This document shows positions 1 through 10,524 of a DNA stretch of 64,000 nt, piece by piece (position 1 is the first letter of the stretch; each line of letters starts with the position of its first letter). The position numbers and the translations under genes were made by a program. Under the pieces are notes generated by a model. That model searched no databases, was not told the DNA's origin, and was given only the letters and a program-made list of their open reading frames with translations. The stretch comes from Pogonophryne albipinna (Eukaryota; Chordata; Actinopteri; Perciformes; Artedidraconidae), in assembly GCA_028583405.1 (NCBI GenBank), contig CM053255.1:35346721-35410720 (forward strand), written 5' to 3'.

Positions 1-1483
1 ACCCTTCAGGCTTCGCGTCGGGATCTTCGGGGCAGGTGCGCGTGACCTGCACGTGCATCATTTCCAAAGTGCTTCCACAGCAGTGACACACATCTGTGGA
101 TAATCATTTATACGAAAATGGTTAAAGCAACCATCACTAAACGCCAGCAACACTGCATCTACTGTAGACAGTAGCAACAGGTCAGATGCGGACATCACGT
201 TACCCTCCGTTGTGGACGACGAAGACTGATGCTCCGGGGGCGAGGGTGGCGAGTCAGGCGGGAGTAAGCTAGTGCCCGAAACTACGCCGCCCCTCTGCGG
301 CCCGCAGGTGCCAGGATACCACGGCAAAACAGAGCCTGCCCAGGTGTATCTAAACAAGTACCCGCCTGTACAGTGGGGTTAGGCGGTCATTTTGCAGCTC
401 GTGGTATACAAATAGACAATGGCTAGAATATTCATGTGAAAATAGTGCCATATTCTGCCATGCCTGTAGAAATATTGGGTCAAAAATAATGCATACAATA
501 GCACAGATGCCTTCACCACGAATGGCTACAAAAAGATCTCATATCCCAAGCTTATCAACAAGCTAATGTTGCAGCTGAAATGTTCTCCAGGTCACAAAGT
601 CAACCTCACATGATGATTTGATACAATTTTTCAAGCACAGTAAATATTCTCTTCCCAGAGTATATGATGGGACCAAGGTGATGATTTAGTAGGCTACATG
701 GTTTTAATAATACTTTTGCTTTTCAATGTTTGCCATTTCAAACCATGAGCTGGTTCAAATACTATTTGCCTTGATTTACAATATGTTCTCATTTGTTTTA
801 TCAGTACAGCTTTGAAGCTTTTGTGCTTTTCTTTGCCATAGTCCACTTTGGACTATATGAGATATTTCAGGATTGCACTTTTAACTCACTTGAAATGTTC
901 TCACTTGCTTGGTTTCAAAACATAACAAATGCCATAATCTGTTCATTGGGGACCATCAATGCTATTTTTCATTGCTGTTGCCGGCCACTATTGCTCATGT
1001 AAACCTGCTACTGCTGCGCCCCCTGTAATCTCAGAGGCACCCTGAGTCATTTTGTTCTGGAACCGGGCCTGTACATGGCCATATACTAAACAAACTACAG
1101 AGCCCATTCTGTGTCCTGTTATTGTTTACTTCCTCTCTGCCTTCTTCTGGTGATGACGGCCAGTGCTCCGTCTTTTAACCTCTTTTCCTTTCTCTTTCTT
1201 GATCCTCCTTAGCAACCTTCATTATAGTCCTTGACAGTGGTCTGTACTACTGTATTGACAACGTGTCACATGTTAAGAATTTACAATCAGAATCGAGTAT
1301 TCAACTAAGCCGTGTAATACAAGTTGTTAGTAGCCTTAAGGGCCTACACAGTTGTTATGCTAAACCACATTGCCCTTCACTGGATGTATAATGAGTTGAT
1401 TGGAAGGCACCACATGTAAAACTGACCCAAATACAGGTAAGAGTGTCCTGTTGAGAAATATTTTGATCTGTTTCTCCCCTCAG
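1..1483. other. Upstream intronic or unassigned sequence
   Basis: This stretch precedes the first visible exon of the armadillo gene and is probably intron. The first 350 bases are GC-rich and carry a 99-codon minus-strand frame (58-357) with a proline/serine-rich N-terminal half; I do not recognise it. The remainder is AT-rich with no supported gene. The polypyrimidine stretch and CAG at 1471-1483 form the acceptor of the first exon. Confidence 0.5.
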
Positions 1484-1636
1484 GCAACTGTTGGTCTGAT
1501 CCGGAACCTGGCCCTGTGTCCGGCCAATCAGGCGTCTCTGAGGGAGGCAGGTGCTATTCCACGATTGGTCAACCTGCTGCTGAAGGCTCACCAGGACACA
1601 CAGAGACACGCCTCCTCCGCCCAGCAGACATACCAG
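1484..1636 (+). CDS. jup: Junction plakoglobin, internal armadillo-repeat exon (first in window)
   Basis: Junction plakoglobin (gamma-catenin) is an armadillo protein that links cadherin tails to desmoplakin in desmosomes and to alpha-catenin in adherens junctions, and it has a minor role in Wnt signalling. This 153-bp exon (51 codons, phase 0) is bounded by CAG before 1484 and GTAC after 1636. It encodes an armadillo segment with the motif [18 protein letters not shown], followed by [19 protein letters not shown], a signature shared by plakoglobin and beta-catenin. The plakoglobin choice rests on the later exons ([41 protein letters not shown]) and on a C-terminus without the DTDL PDZ-binding end of beta-catenin. 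Upstream exons lie outside the window. Which teleost paralogue (jupa or jupb) cannot be decided here. Confidence 0.9.
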
Positions 1637-2543
1637 GTACTAATGGATACACACAGACCCTAAACACATCTTCATGCTGGAATGATTCGTTCTTGTCACT
1701 GTCTTAAGTAAAGTTCACATTTCATAAAAGTCATCAAAGGATTTTACACCAAAAAAATGATGTTCGCCATGCTTGTGTTTTTGAGGTGACAGGGGGTCAG
1801 GTCACAAACTACAAGATGATTCACCAGAAGGAACCCCCAATGATTATGTCTGCTCTTCAAAGTATTTTTACTGCATAAACACATGGGAGAAGTGACTCTA
1901 CCATGGATTTATAAAGAACACTGGATAGTGATACAGCGTTGGAGGCGGAGCTCAGTTCATTCCTATGAGAGTGGCAGAGTGGTGGATGAAGACAACATGG
2001 AGCGACTACAGATTCAGAAAATACCCGGATCATCCAGGGCATTTAGCTTTTAGAGCTTGGCAGTTGAGTTTTCATCAAGCCCGCGTCCGATCTCCAGCTT
2101 TTGGCTCATTCAAATTACTTGAGAGAAATAATAACACAGGATTCAGCTTTTGGGGCATTTTAAAACCTTAAGACCCCGATGATTTAAATAAGGGCTGGAA
2201 GTGATCATGCTGGGTAGTTTATTTAGCTAAAAGGGAAAAGTATTTTTGGGCCAAAAGGACAAAATGGAAGCTGTAGTACCACCGTTTGGCCACCAGGGCC
2301 ATTCCAAAAGATCAATTTCAATGGCCAGCGCACTGACTGGGTGCTTGGACTTAACTCAGTTTCATTCTCACTCTGTGCATAGTGCTGCTTGTTTGTCGCT
2401 GGCACACATGTTCAAACATATAACAGGCACAGTTACAGACGACCCCTCGCCCAGGTTTTTGCTTATGCACTCCATTTTGTGGGGCAAGTTTTCTTGAATT
2501 TTATATTTTTTGACATTTCTTTGTATTTTTCTCCGTCTCTCAG

Positions 2544-2663
2544 GATGGAGTTCGTATGGAGGAAATAGTGGAGGGCTGTGCAGGAGCACTTCACATTCTG
2601 GCCAGAGACCCAATAAACAGAGGAGAGATTGCAAACATGCAGACTATACCCCTGTTTGTACAG
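2544..2663 (+). CDS. jup: Junction plakoglobin, armadillo exon 2 of window
   Basis: This is a 120-bp phase-0 exon of 40 codons between an acceptor TCTCTCAG and a donor GTACGT. It encodes [20 protein letters not shown], then [10 protein letters not shown] and TIPLFVQ, matching the armadillo helices that follow the preceding exon in plakoglobin. The DP-NR spacing favours plakoglobin over beta-catenin, which has a different pair of residues there. No lesion is seen. Confidence 0.92.
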
Positions 2664-3116
2664 GTACGTTCACATGCATGCTGTGACATGAAGAAATCAG
2701 TGGATACTTAAAGGATGGAGGAGGGGAATTGTTGCTCTCATTGGGGGAAAACATACTTCTTAATTGAATAGATTTTGCCCATTGCAGGTCTGAAAATGTT
2801 GATTGATAAAAGTTCCTCTTACATTAGTTTTTACCAAGGCCGTAGGTTTGGTTCTAACTGTGGTATGTAAACATTTGCAAAAATTAAAACACTATGCACA
2901 GTTGATAAAGAAGATGATAAATGTTTGAGCAATAATAATAATTTTGCAAACATTTTATGAACTTCATTTGAATAGAATTACCGGACTGTTGTTGTCTGTA
3001 TCCAGCAAGGAATTCTGCAAGGTCAACAACACAGCTTAAACTATAATTCTGAAAATGAAGAGGAGGCCTATTGGGACAAAATATTTGTGACAGAAACAAA
3101 ATGCTTTGAACGTGTA

Positions 3117-3295
<179 letters not shown>

Positions 3296-3297
3296 AG

Positions 3298-3448
3298 CTG
3301 CTGTACTCGTATGTGGAGAACGTGAAGCGGGTGTCAGCGGGCGTCCTGTGTGAGCTGGCTCTGGACAAACAGTCTGCAGAGCTGATCGACTCAGAGGGAG
3401 CATCAGCCCCGCTCATGGAGCTGCTGCACTCCAACAACGAGGGAATCG
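3298..3448 (+). CDS. jup: Junction plakoglobin, armadillo exon 3 of window
   Basis: This 151-bp exon begins [20 protein letters not shown] and ends with a split codon (phase 1) at a GTACGC donor. It encodes the armadillo repeats near the end of the domain, including [13 protein letters not shown]. The acceptor is unusual: the (TG)n tract at 3122-3293 runs to within four bases of the exon, and the usual pyrimidine tract is reduced to TCC before AG. The exon joins in frame to 7752 (G+CC = Ala), giving the conserved [12 protein letters not shown]. The reading is certain; the strength of splicing at this acceptor is not. Confidence 0.92.
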
Positions 3449-3726
3449 GTACGCATTTTACCCGCCTCAAACAACAACTAGATATTGCCCGATGCATGCG
3501 GTTATTGCTGTATATGGAAACATCTGTTACTACCACCTACTTACTGTGATCTGATATAACTTTAACTGATGGGATTAGTCTTTTACATTTGAGTTGTTGC
3601 AGTAGAACCAGCTCAGTTCGTCTCCCATAGAGGCCTCAAAAAACTATAAACTTCCGGAAAAGTATTCTTCAGGCAGAGCAAAAACTGCCACAGATCTGTG
3701 TGAAGTAACAAGCTGTAACCTTCCTT

Positions 3727-3877
3727 AAAGGTGGGGTGTGTAATTTTGGAGAAACCAGCTCGAGTGCGCTACAATTTGAAAATACTTGAAAAATCTGCCA
3801 CTTCCTTACAGAGCCCCTCCTCCAACACACACGAACGCGCACATGACCAATGAGGGCACGAGATAAGTTTGTGCACA
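3727..3877 (+). repeat. Dispersed MITE-like repeat, truncated copy A
   Basis: It begins AAAGGTGGGGTGTGTAATTT and contains ATGACCAATGAGGGCACGAG, also found at 17603-17622; a related start occurs at 42609. The copy stops at GTGCACAGAT, where LINE reverse transcriptase sequence begins. Confidence 0.6.
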
Positions 3878-3879
3878 GA

Positions 3880-4324
3880 TCAAATCATTGAAAAAGTTGT
3901 TTTTCAACAGTTGAGTAATTTCTTGCATTTAAATAACTGTTTCGATGTGTTCCAGTCAGGCTTTCGTCCAAACCACAGCACTGAGACTGCTCTTGTAAAG
4001 GTCTTTAATGACATCCACTTAAACACAGACAGTGGCAGAACTTCAGTGTTAGTATTATTAGATCTCAGTGCTGCGTTTGACACTGTTGACCACAGCATAT
4101 TACTAGACCGACTGGAAAACTGGGTGGGACCTTCGGAAACAGTTCTAAATTGGTTTGAATCCTACTTAAAGGACAGAAACAACTTTGTTTCTATAGGTAA
4201 ATACACATCTGAGTTGACAAATATGACATGTGGGGTTCCTCAAGGCTCCATCTTGGGGCCTCTTCTCTTTAACATCTACATGCTACCACTGGCTCAGATA
4301 ATGAAGAACAACAAAATATCCTAA
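3880..4324 (+). pseudogene. LINE reverse transcriptase fragment (CR1/L2-like)
   Basis: This is an open but partial reverse transcriptase segment of about 148 codons. Visible motifs are [40 protein letters not shown] and GVPQGSILGPLLF, which are RT palm motifs of CR1/L2-like LINEs. The frame stops before the YADD motif. It is clearly related to the minus-strand LINE at 10914-12502. There is no endonuclease domain and no 3' tail, so it is a dead 5'- and 3'-truncated insertion in a jup intron, joined to a MITE-like repeat on its left. Confidence 0.85.
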
Positions 4325-4389
4325 ATCTGCAAACTGTAGGATATTATCACTATCATTTAAAGTTAATGATTGTAATTACAACTTAGTTC

Positions 4390-4773
4390 TGTCAGGGTTG
4401 ACTGAAGCAGGCAGGACCCAAATGCAGATTAAACAGAAAATACCTTTATTTCAAGGCTACAAGTGAACATACAGAGCTCTCCCCCGTGAACACAGTCAAC
4501 AACAAACAATACTCTCACAACGATAGACAGAAAAACCAGAACTTAAATGCATACAAGACTAATCACACAAACAAGACACAGGTGAGGAGGGAGGAGAAAA
4601 CACAGGGGCACAAGGTGAACACAATCAGGTAGGACGGAACACAGAGACAGGAAGCAACAGACAAGACGGGGGGTGAACACTTTTCAAAATAAAACAGGAA
4701 ACCAAAGACAGATCTATGTCTTTATGTCTTTATGTCTAGACATGACAAAACACAACACAGACAGATCGTGACA
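4390..4773 (-). repeat. 3' LTR of the 4390-6946 element
   Basis: This 384-bp terminal repeat is longer than its partner (322 bp). The extra sequence includes a block near 4610-4640 and a reiterated TATGTCTTTATGTC motif near 4715-4737. In element orientation it ends GCATTTGGGTCCTGCCTGCT followed by CAACCCTGACA-type sequence. Confidence 0.9.
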
Positions 4774-4859
4774 TTACCCCCCCCCCCCCCCCCCCCCTCA
4801 AGGGACGGATCCCAGACGTCCAACAGGGTGGGTGGAGGGGGACCGGAGGAGGGATTCGG

Positions 4860-5345
4860 ACGGACATCCCGGGGCAAAGCAGAAGCCAAGAAGGGGGACT
4901 CGGGCGGACGGCCCGGGGGCAAAGCAGAGGCCGAGAAGGGGGACTCAGGTGGACGGCCCGGGGGCAAAGCAGAGGCCGAGAAGGGGGACTCGGGCAGGCG
5001 GCCCGGGGGCAAGGTAGAGGCCGATAAGGGGGACTCGTGGGGAACAGCAACAGAGCGGAGAAGGCAGCGGCTGGGAAAGTCAGGGGGCCGGGCTCGAGGG
5101 TGAAGGCAGCGGCTGGGAAAGTCAGGGGGCCGGGCTCGAGGGCGAAGGCATCGGCTGGGAAACTCAGGGGGCCGGGCTCGAGGGCGAAGGCCGCGGCTGG
5201 GGAACTCAGGGGGCCGGGCACAAGGACGGGCAAGAAGGCGGCGATGAGACAGCTCCGGAGGACGGGCAGGAAGGCAGCGCCGGGACAGCTTCGGAGGACG
5301 GGCAGGAGGGAGGCAGGACAGCTCCGGAGGACGGGCAGGAAGATG
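4860..5345. repeat. Three adjoining minisatellites inside the LTR element
   Basis: About 4 units of 45 bp (CGGGGGCAAAGCAGAGGCCG core) at 4860-5040 are followed by about 4 units of 42 bp (GGCTGGGAAAGTCAGGGGGC core) at 5060-5225. A set of roughly 30-40-bp units with CAGCTCCGGAGGACGGGCAG then runs to 5345. The unit lengths 45 and 42 are multiples of three. Confidence 0.85.
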
Positions 5346-5439
5346 GCGTCAGCTGGATCGCCGGAGCAGGAGCACTGGGAGCTGGGGATGGTGGGACTGG
5401 GAGCTGGGGATGGGGACCCTTAGCGGAACCCCCAAAGAA

Positions 5440-5815
5440 ACAGGACAAGGAGTTGGCAGGACCCCCAACGGAACAGGACACAGAGTTGGCAGGACCCCCA
5501 GCAGAACCCCCAACGGACCAGGACATTGGGTTGGCAGGACCCCCGGCAGAACAGTAGTCGGCGGGACCCCCAACGGGACAGGACATAGAGTTGGCAGGAC
5601 CCCCGGCGAGACATGTGTCGGCGGTACCCCAAACGGCACAGGACATGGAGTTGGCAGGACCCCCGACGAAACAGGTGTCGGCTGAACCCCCAACGGCACA
5701 GGACATGGAGTTGGAAGGACCCCCGACGAAACAGGTGTCGGCTGGACCCCCAACGGCACAGGACATGGAGTTGGCAGGACCCCCAGCAGAACCCCCAACG
5801 GAACAAAGCATGGAG
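5440..5815. repeat. 60-bp minisatellite inside the LTR element
   Basis: Units of 60 bp are built around GTTGGCAGGACCCCC, CAACGGCACAGGACATGGA and AAACAGGTGTCGGC. The unit is 20 codons long and stays open in several frames on both strands. Confidence 0.88.
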
Positions 5816-5819
5816 TTGG

Positions 5820-6120
5820 GACATGAGTTGGGACTTGAGAAGGGACTAGAGAAGGGAAATGAGAAGGGATTTGAGAAGGGACTTGAGAGGGGACTTGAGA
5901 AGGGACTAGAGAATTGACTAGAGAGGGGATTAGAGAAGGGACTTGAGTAGGAACTAGAGAGGGGATTAGAGAAGGGACTTGAGAAGGGACTTGGAAAGGG
6001 ACTTGAGTAAGGACTTGAGAACGGACTAGAGAGGGGACTTCAGAGGGTACTAGAGAAGGGACTAGAGAAGGGACTTGGGAAGGGACTAGAGAAGGGACTG
6101 GAGATGGGACTTGAGATGGG
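5820..6120. repeat. 12-bp minisatellite inside the LTR element
   Basis: About 25 degenerate copies of a GGGACTTGAGAA / GGGACTAGAGAA unit. On the minus strand they read as repeats of Val-Pro-Ser-type residues. A further imperfect array (CATGGCTGCTGGGGCCGGGA) continues to about 6230. Confidence 0.88.
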
Positions 6121-6283
6121 ACTAGAGGAGGGACCATGGCTGCTGGGGCCGGAACCAGAGCCTGAACCATGGCTTCTGGGGCTGGGACCATGGCTGCTGG
6201 GGCCGGGACCATGGCTGCTGGGGCACGGGCTGGAATCCTGGCCTTGCGTTTCCTTCCATGCTGCCTTGAAGCCTTGTGGAGGC

Positions 6284-6607
6284 TCAGAGGTCCTCCAAAG
6301 GCCAGACGAGACCCAGCAAAAGGGTCCTTGAAAGGAGCCTTGTTGTTCCCTTGTTGGGAACTGTGGCAGGCAGGGGGCTAGCATGCCAGGGGCTAGCAGG
6401 CCGGGAAACAGGTTTGACCTCAAAGCTACCGAAAAAGTCCTCCACCCACTCGGGTAGTAACTCCCTTAACCAGGGCCTCGACGTTCCTTCTTGGCGTGCC
6501 GTAGAGATGATAGACTGCCTCTCTTCTCTACGGGAGGCGTATCGACTGTCATTCTTTAAGCACATTAAATTGTACGTCGCCTCGTACAGGCTGTCTGCTG
6601 GGTCCAT
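6284..6607 (-). CDS. MDPAD-start gag-like N-terminal frame of the LTR element
   Basis: Just inside the 5' LTR (right end) a 107-codon minus-strand frame starts MDPADSLYEATYNLM and contains LRELLPEWVEDFFGSFE before a proline-rich region. MDPAD-type starts occur in Gag proteins of fish Ty3/gypsy elements (recalled family knowledge). The frame starting at 19943 also begins MDPAD and has an LPEWL block at a comparable position, so the two are homologous. No capsid homology or zinc knuckle is visible, and the rest of the interior is minisatellite. The frame could be a truncated Gag or a structural RNA region; function is unknown. Confidence 0.55.
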   Translation of the reverse strand: MDPADSLYEATYNLMCLKNDSRYASRREERQSIISTARQEGTSRPWLRELLPEWVEDFFGSFEVKPVSRPASPWHASPLPATVPNKGTTRLLSRTLLLGLVWPLEDL

Positions 6608-6624
6608 TCTAGGTGAGATTATTC

Positions 6625-6946
6625 TGTCAGGGTTGAGTGAAGCAGGCAGGACCCAAATGCAGATTAAACAGAAAATACCTTTATTTCAAGGCTACAAGTG
6701 AACATACAGAGCTCTCCCCCGTGAACACAGTCAACAACAAACAATAATCTCACAACGACAGACAGAAAAACAAGAACTTAAATGCACACAAGACTAATCA
6801 CACAAACAAGACACAGGTAAGAAGGGAGGAGAAAACACAGAGACAGGAAGCAACAGGCAAGACAGGGGTGAACACTTTTCAAAATAAAACAGGAAACCAA
6901 AGACAGATCTAGACATGACAAAACACAACACAGACATATCGTGACA
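6625..6946 (-). repeat. 5' LTR of the 4390-6946 element
   Basis: This 322-bp LTR is nearly identical to the left LTR except for internal deletions of about 60 bp in total. No standard TGG-type primer-binding site is obvious just inside it on the minus strand. Confidence 0.9.
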
Positions 6947-6988
6947 AGTTCTAGCACTTGATTGAAAAGGGGACATCATACTTTACCC

Positions 6989-7536
6989 CAGTGGCGAGCC
7001 GTGACTTTTATGCCTAGGCCCTCTGACCCAAAATCCTATGGAGAAATCCCATTGCTTTTTTGTCGAGGGAATCCGAGAGCAGCTTATTTCTGGGTTTTAG
7101 GACTGGTGCAGTGACGTACTGCACCATCACAGCGGGCGGAACTTGTCATAAAGTCCGCGAAAATAAAGCCCACCCATTTAGAGAGAAGATATGATTGGCA
7201 ACTGTACTGTCAGTTGACATTACTCTCATTGAGTTACTATAGCTGTCCCTCTGTGAATATACAGAGGGACCAACAAGCTCTCCCGTCTTCACAGTAACTC
7301 GCAGAGACGGCATTTAACCCTTCACATTCCAACAGAAACTGAACGGGCAGATTCAAAGGATTTATTTCTTTGGAAATGTTATTTTAAATACAATTAAATC
7401 AAGTTATGTTGGTAAAACTAATGAAAAATGTAACAAAATAATATTTTTAAAAATATGTTTTTTTAAAAATTGTTTTCAAATATTATTTTTTAGAATATCT
7501 TAGGCCCTCACAGAGGGCCCTGACGGCTCGCCACTG
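6989..7536. mobile_element. Non-autonomous hAT element, 548 bp
   Basis: Terminal inverted repeats CAGTGGCGAGCCGT (left) and its complement (right, ending CTCGCCACTG) are flanked by an exact 8-bp duplication CTTTACCC (6981-6988 and 7537-7544). TIR sequence and 8-bp duplication are those of the hAT superfamily. There is no transposase frame. Confidence 0.95.
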
Positions 7537-7751
7537 CTTTACCCCCACCTTTGTGCCAAACATTGGTGAGTTATTTTGCCTGACCTAGAGGCTGTGCAAA
7601 TAGCTAGCCAAATAATTGAATGTGTTCCTTTTTTTCCATGAGTCTAAAAGCAATTCATGTTTTGGATGGGAAGTGTGTGCTTCAAAATGCTTAAATGAGT
7701 GTTTGCCTTCTCTCATATAATCTGTTCATAAATGACTCCTTCTCCCTGCAG

Positions 7752-7873
7752 CCACATATGCTGCAGCGGTGCTCTTCCGTATATCGGAGGACAAGAGTTC
7801 AGACTACAGGAAGAGAGTATCAGTGGAGCTCACACACTCACTCTTCAAACATGACCCTGCAGCCTGGGAAATG
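7752..7873 (+). CDS. jup: Junction plakoglobin, last armadillo exon
   Basis: This 122-bp exon enters in phase 1 after CTCCCTGCAG and encodes [20 protein letters not shown], then [20 protein letters not shown]. That is the end of the armadillo domain and the start of the C-terminal tail in plakoglobin. The donor is ATG|GTAAGG, followed after about nine bases by a (TG)n tract. The preceding 4.3-kb intron holds an LTR element, a LINE fragment and a hAT element. Confidence 0.93.
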
Positions 7874-7881
7874 GTAAGGAT

Positions 7882-7882
<1 letters not shown>

Positions 7883-7955
<73 letters not shown>
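7883..7955 (+). repeat. (TG)n microsatellite after jup splice donor
   Basis: About 73 bp of uninterrupted GT repeats begin about nine bases downstream of the exon ending at 7873. Confidence 0.98.
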
Positions 7956-7956
<1 letters not shown>

Positions 7957-8033
7957 CGTGTTGTCATGACAGAAATATTTAACTCTGGTGAGGTATGTAA
8001 TGTATACGTGTATAAGCATCCCTCTCCTCTGTC

Positions 8034-8891
8034 ATCATCCTGTGGGACCTGTCTGCTGCATTCGACACGGTGAATCATCAGATCCTCCTTCGCACTCTCC
8101 AAGAACTTGGAGTTTCAGGCTCTGCACTTTCCCTCATCACCTCATACCTCAAAGACCGCACCTACAGGGTAACTTGGAGAGGGTCCGAGTCCGACCCTTG
8201 TCAATTAACTACAGGGGTCCCTCAGGGCTCTGTTCTTGGTCCCCTCCTCTTCTCCTTGTACACAAATTCGCTCGGATCTGTCATTAGCCCGCATGGTTTT
8301 TCATACCACTGCTACGCTGACGACACCCAATTAATTCTGTCCTTTCCCCGCTCAGAGACCCAGGTCGTCGCACGCATCTCTGCTTGTCTAGCTGACATCT
8401 CTCAGTGGATGTCTGCTCACCACCTCAAGCTCAACCTTGACAAGACTGAACTGCTTTTCCTTCCGGGAAAAGATTGTCCCACTCTTGACCTAACAATCAA
8501 CATCGGCACCTCTGTTGTTTCCCCGACTCAGACTGCAAGGAATCTGGGTGTGATCCTAGATAACAACCTGTCCTTCGCTGCAAACATCGCTGCTACAACC
8601 CGTTGCTGCAGATACACGCTTTACAACATCAGGAGGATACGTCCCCAGCTGACCCAGAAAGCCACGCAGGTTCTGGTCCAGGCTCTCGTCATCTCACGCC
8701 TAGACTACTGCAACTCCCTCCTGGCTGGTCTACCTGCATGTGCCATCCGACCTCTGCAGCTCATCCAGAATGCAGCTGTTCGTCTGGTCTTCAACCTTCC
8801 TAAATTCTCCCACACCACGCCGCTCCTCCGCTCCCTCCACTGGCTTCCGGTAACTGCTAGAATCCACTTCAAAACAATGGTACTTGCGTGA
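8034..8891 (+). pseudogene. L2-type LINE reverse transcriptase (5'-truncated)
   Basis: The frame begins at [14 protein letters not shown] and continues through [23 protein letters not shown] (catalytic YADD), [12 protein letters not shown] and LHWLPV, that is palm, thumb and the C-terminal region of an L2/CR1-like ORF2. The endonuclease and first RT motifs are missing. The frame breaks at about 8888 and resumes in another frame at 8888-9154, which carries the C-terminal WNELP and FRRRLKTHLF motifs. The element is inactive by truncation and frameshift. Confidence 0.9.
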
Positions 8892-9154
8892 ATGAATCTG
8901 GCCCTTCCTACATCCAGGACATGGTTAAACTGTACACCCCAGCATGTGCACTCCGCTCTGCATCAGCCAAACGGCTCGCTGCACCCGCACTGCGGGGGGG
9001 GCCCAAGTTCCCATCAGCAAAAACACGTGGGTTTGCTATCCTGGCTCCAAAATGGTGGAATGAGCTCCCCATTGAAGTCAGGACAGCAGATAGCTTACAC
9101 ACCTTCCGGCGCAGACTGAAAACTCATCTCTTTCGACTCCAATTCGAGCGATAG
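8888..9154 (+). pseudogene. L2-type LINE ORF2 C-terminus (frameshifted continuation)
   Basis: This 88-codon frame continues the protein above after a one-base shift, with WWNELPIEVRTADSLHTFRR and KTHLF, the usual end of L2-like ORF2. It stops at 9152-9154 and is followed by the 3' UTR. Confidence 0.85.
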
Positions 9155-9452
9155 AACTATTAACAAAGCACTTATATACTAATAAAGGACTGGCTTATCT
9201 AAAGCCAGTTGAGTAGCACTTGAAATGTTTTTGCTCTGTGATACCTGATGTACTTATATGATTCTGTTTTCTTCAAGTTTGTATTTTGTTGGTCGAACGC
9301 ACTTATTGTAAGTCGCTTTGGATAAAAGCGTCAGCTAAATGCAATGTAATGTAATGTATAAGATCTCAGAATGAAATCAATAGAAAAATTACTTTCTATT
9401 CCTATTTACTGTACCCTTGCACTTCCTTCTATCCTAACATTAACTTGGTAGG

Positions 9453-9770
9453 TTGCATAATTGGTCAGTGTGTCAGGTTTTCTCCTTGGAACTATCTAAA
9501 AGTATTATCCCTCATCTCAAACCCTCCCATCCCAAAACAGCCATTCCATATGAAGTACCCCAAGGTTCTGTCCTGGGTCCACTACACTTCAGACCCATGG
9601 TGCTTTGGGTATCCATAATGACAGTATTGATTTGTTTTACAAAGCAGATGATACCTAACTTTAGAGCCAAAACGTTTTTACTTGAAAATGCCCCTATTTC
9701 TTCAATGAAATTATCCCTGAAACTACTAAACAGACTCAAGTTAAAGAAAAGTTACAGTAGACATTTCTAA
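9453..9770 (+). pseudogene. Decayed LINE reverse transcriptase relic
   Basis: [12 protein letters not shown] is legible near 9556-9590, and a shifted ADDT follows near 9645. The frame is broken and short. It is a LINE relic of uncertain clade. Confidence 0.45.
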
Positions 9771-10268
9771 GTACCACACACTCACTCACACATACAACCA
9801 CATACACTCTTCTCCATACCACCTCACCCATATGTTGCCTTCTATAAGTATTCCTTCAGACTATACAAACATGTGTTTATGAGAGATATGATTACTAATA
9901 CCTAGCTTAGCCCAACAGGCCTCCATCTGTGTCCTCTTGAATACATTAAATCAATAAAAAATGAATGGGATGATGTTAGATACCAAACTAACATAAACAC
10001 AGTAATTCAAAAAATTGAATAAATTGAATTTCATCGAGATTATTTAAAAATCTGAATAAAGAATATGCTATCAAAGCAGTGACCGAGTAATATTACTAGC
10101 ACAGCTGGCTGCTGGTCCACAAAGATCTTATAAATGACACATGTATAAATCATCACACATTTTTTCATCCACTTGTGTTTTCTTATGTGAGCAATTACCC
10201 AGTTCTTCAGTTAAACAATATTTGCTCTGTGAGAGTTTGGTCAATGGCATTGATTGATAAGGTTTGCC
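9771..10268. other. jup intron, no gene seen
   Basis: AT-rich intron sequence with short CACA and TACA runs near 9775-9830. Nothing else is supported before the (TG)n tract. Confidence 0.5.
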
Positions 10269-10271
10269 TGT

Positions 10272-10349
<78 letters not shown>
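10269..10349 (+). repeat. (TG)n microsatellite upstream of the 43-bp exon
   Basis: About 80 bp of GT repeats, with one TTTG interruption near 10277, end 132 bp upstream of the exon at 10482. Confidence 0.97.
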
Positions 10350-10350
<1 letters not shown>

Positions 10351-10481
10351 TCGACATTCACCGTTTCCCCAGTGTTAAATACTTTATTGACCTGTCTAAA
10401 GCAGAAACAGAGTTGTTATAGCCGTGTTATATCAGCAATATTGATTCTTTTTTTCATATGCCTCTGTGTGTCTCTCTCCAG

Positions 10482-10524
10482 GCCCATACTGTCGTTCCTC
10501 TGGAGCCTACATATCTATCTGATG
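10482..10524 (+). CDS. jup: Junction plakoglobin, 43-bp tail exon
   Basis: This very short exon (14 codons plus one base) lies between TCTCTCTCCAG and GTAAGA. It continues the frame from 7873 with AHTVVPLEPTYLSD and ends in phase 1, completed to Glu by the first two bases of the exon at 25112. It corresponds to the region after the armadillo domain, which is variable between species, so the call depends on phase and splice sites more than on similarity. The next exon is 14,587 bp away. Confidence 0.75.

Larger units (their letters stand above)
4390..6946 (-). mobile_element. Non-autonomous LTR retrotransposon (complete, with target duplication)
   Basis: Two direct LTRs (4390-4773 and 6625-6946) begin TGTCAGGGTTG and end GTGACA on the plus strand, and are flanked by the 5-bp duplication AGTTC (4385-4389 and 6947-6951). 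A 21-base C run at 4777-4797, read on the minus strand as a G-rich polypurine tract next to the left LTR, shows the element is on the minus strand with its 5' LTR on the right. The 1.85-kb interior has no protease, reverse transcriptase or integrase; it holds one gag-like start frame and several minisatellites. Replication would need enzymes in trans. A relative lies at 19490-20893. Confidence 0.88.
8034..9357 (+). mobile_element. 5'-truncated L2-type LINE with 3' tail
   Basis: The insertion starts within reverse transcriptase and ends with GTCGCTTTGGATAAAAGCGT, CAGCTAAATG and short ATGTA repeats, the usual L2-type 3' end in fish. It lies in the jup intron between 7873 and 10482. Confidence 0.88.

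Noticed and set aside
4722..6423. Many overlapping proline/glycine-rich frames on both strands, up to 287 codons
   Set aside because: They arise from GC-rich minisatellites with unit lengths that are multiples of three; only the MDPAD frame has independent support.
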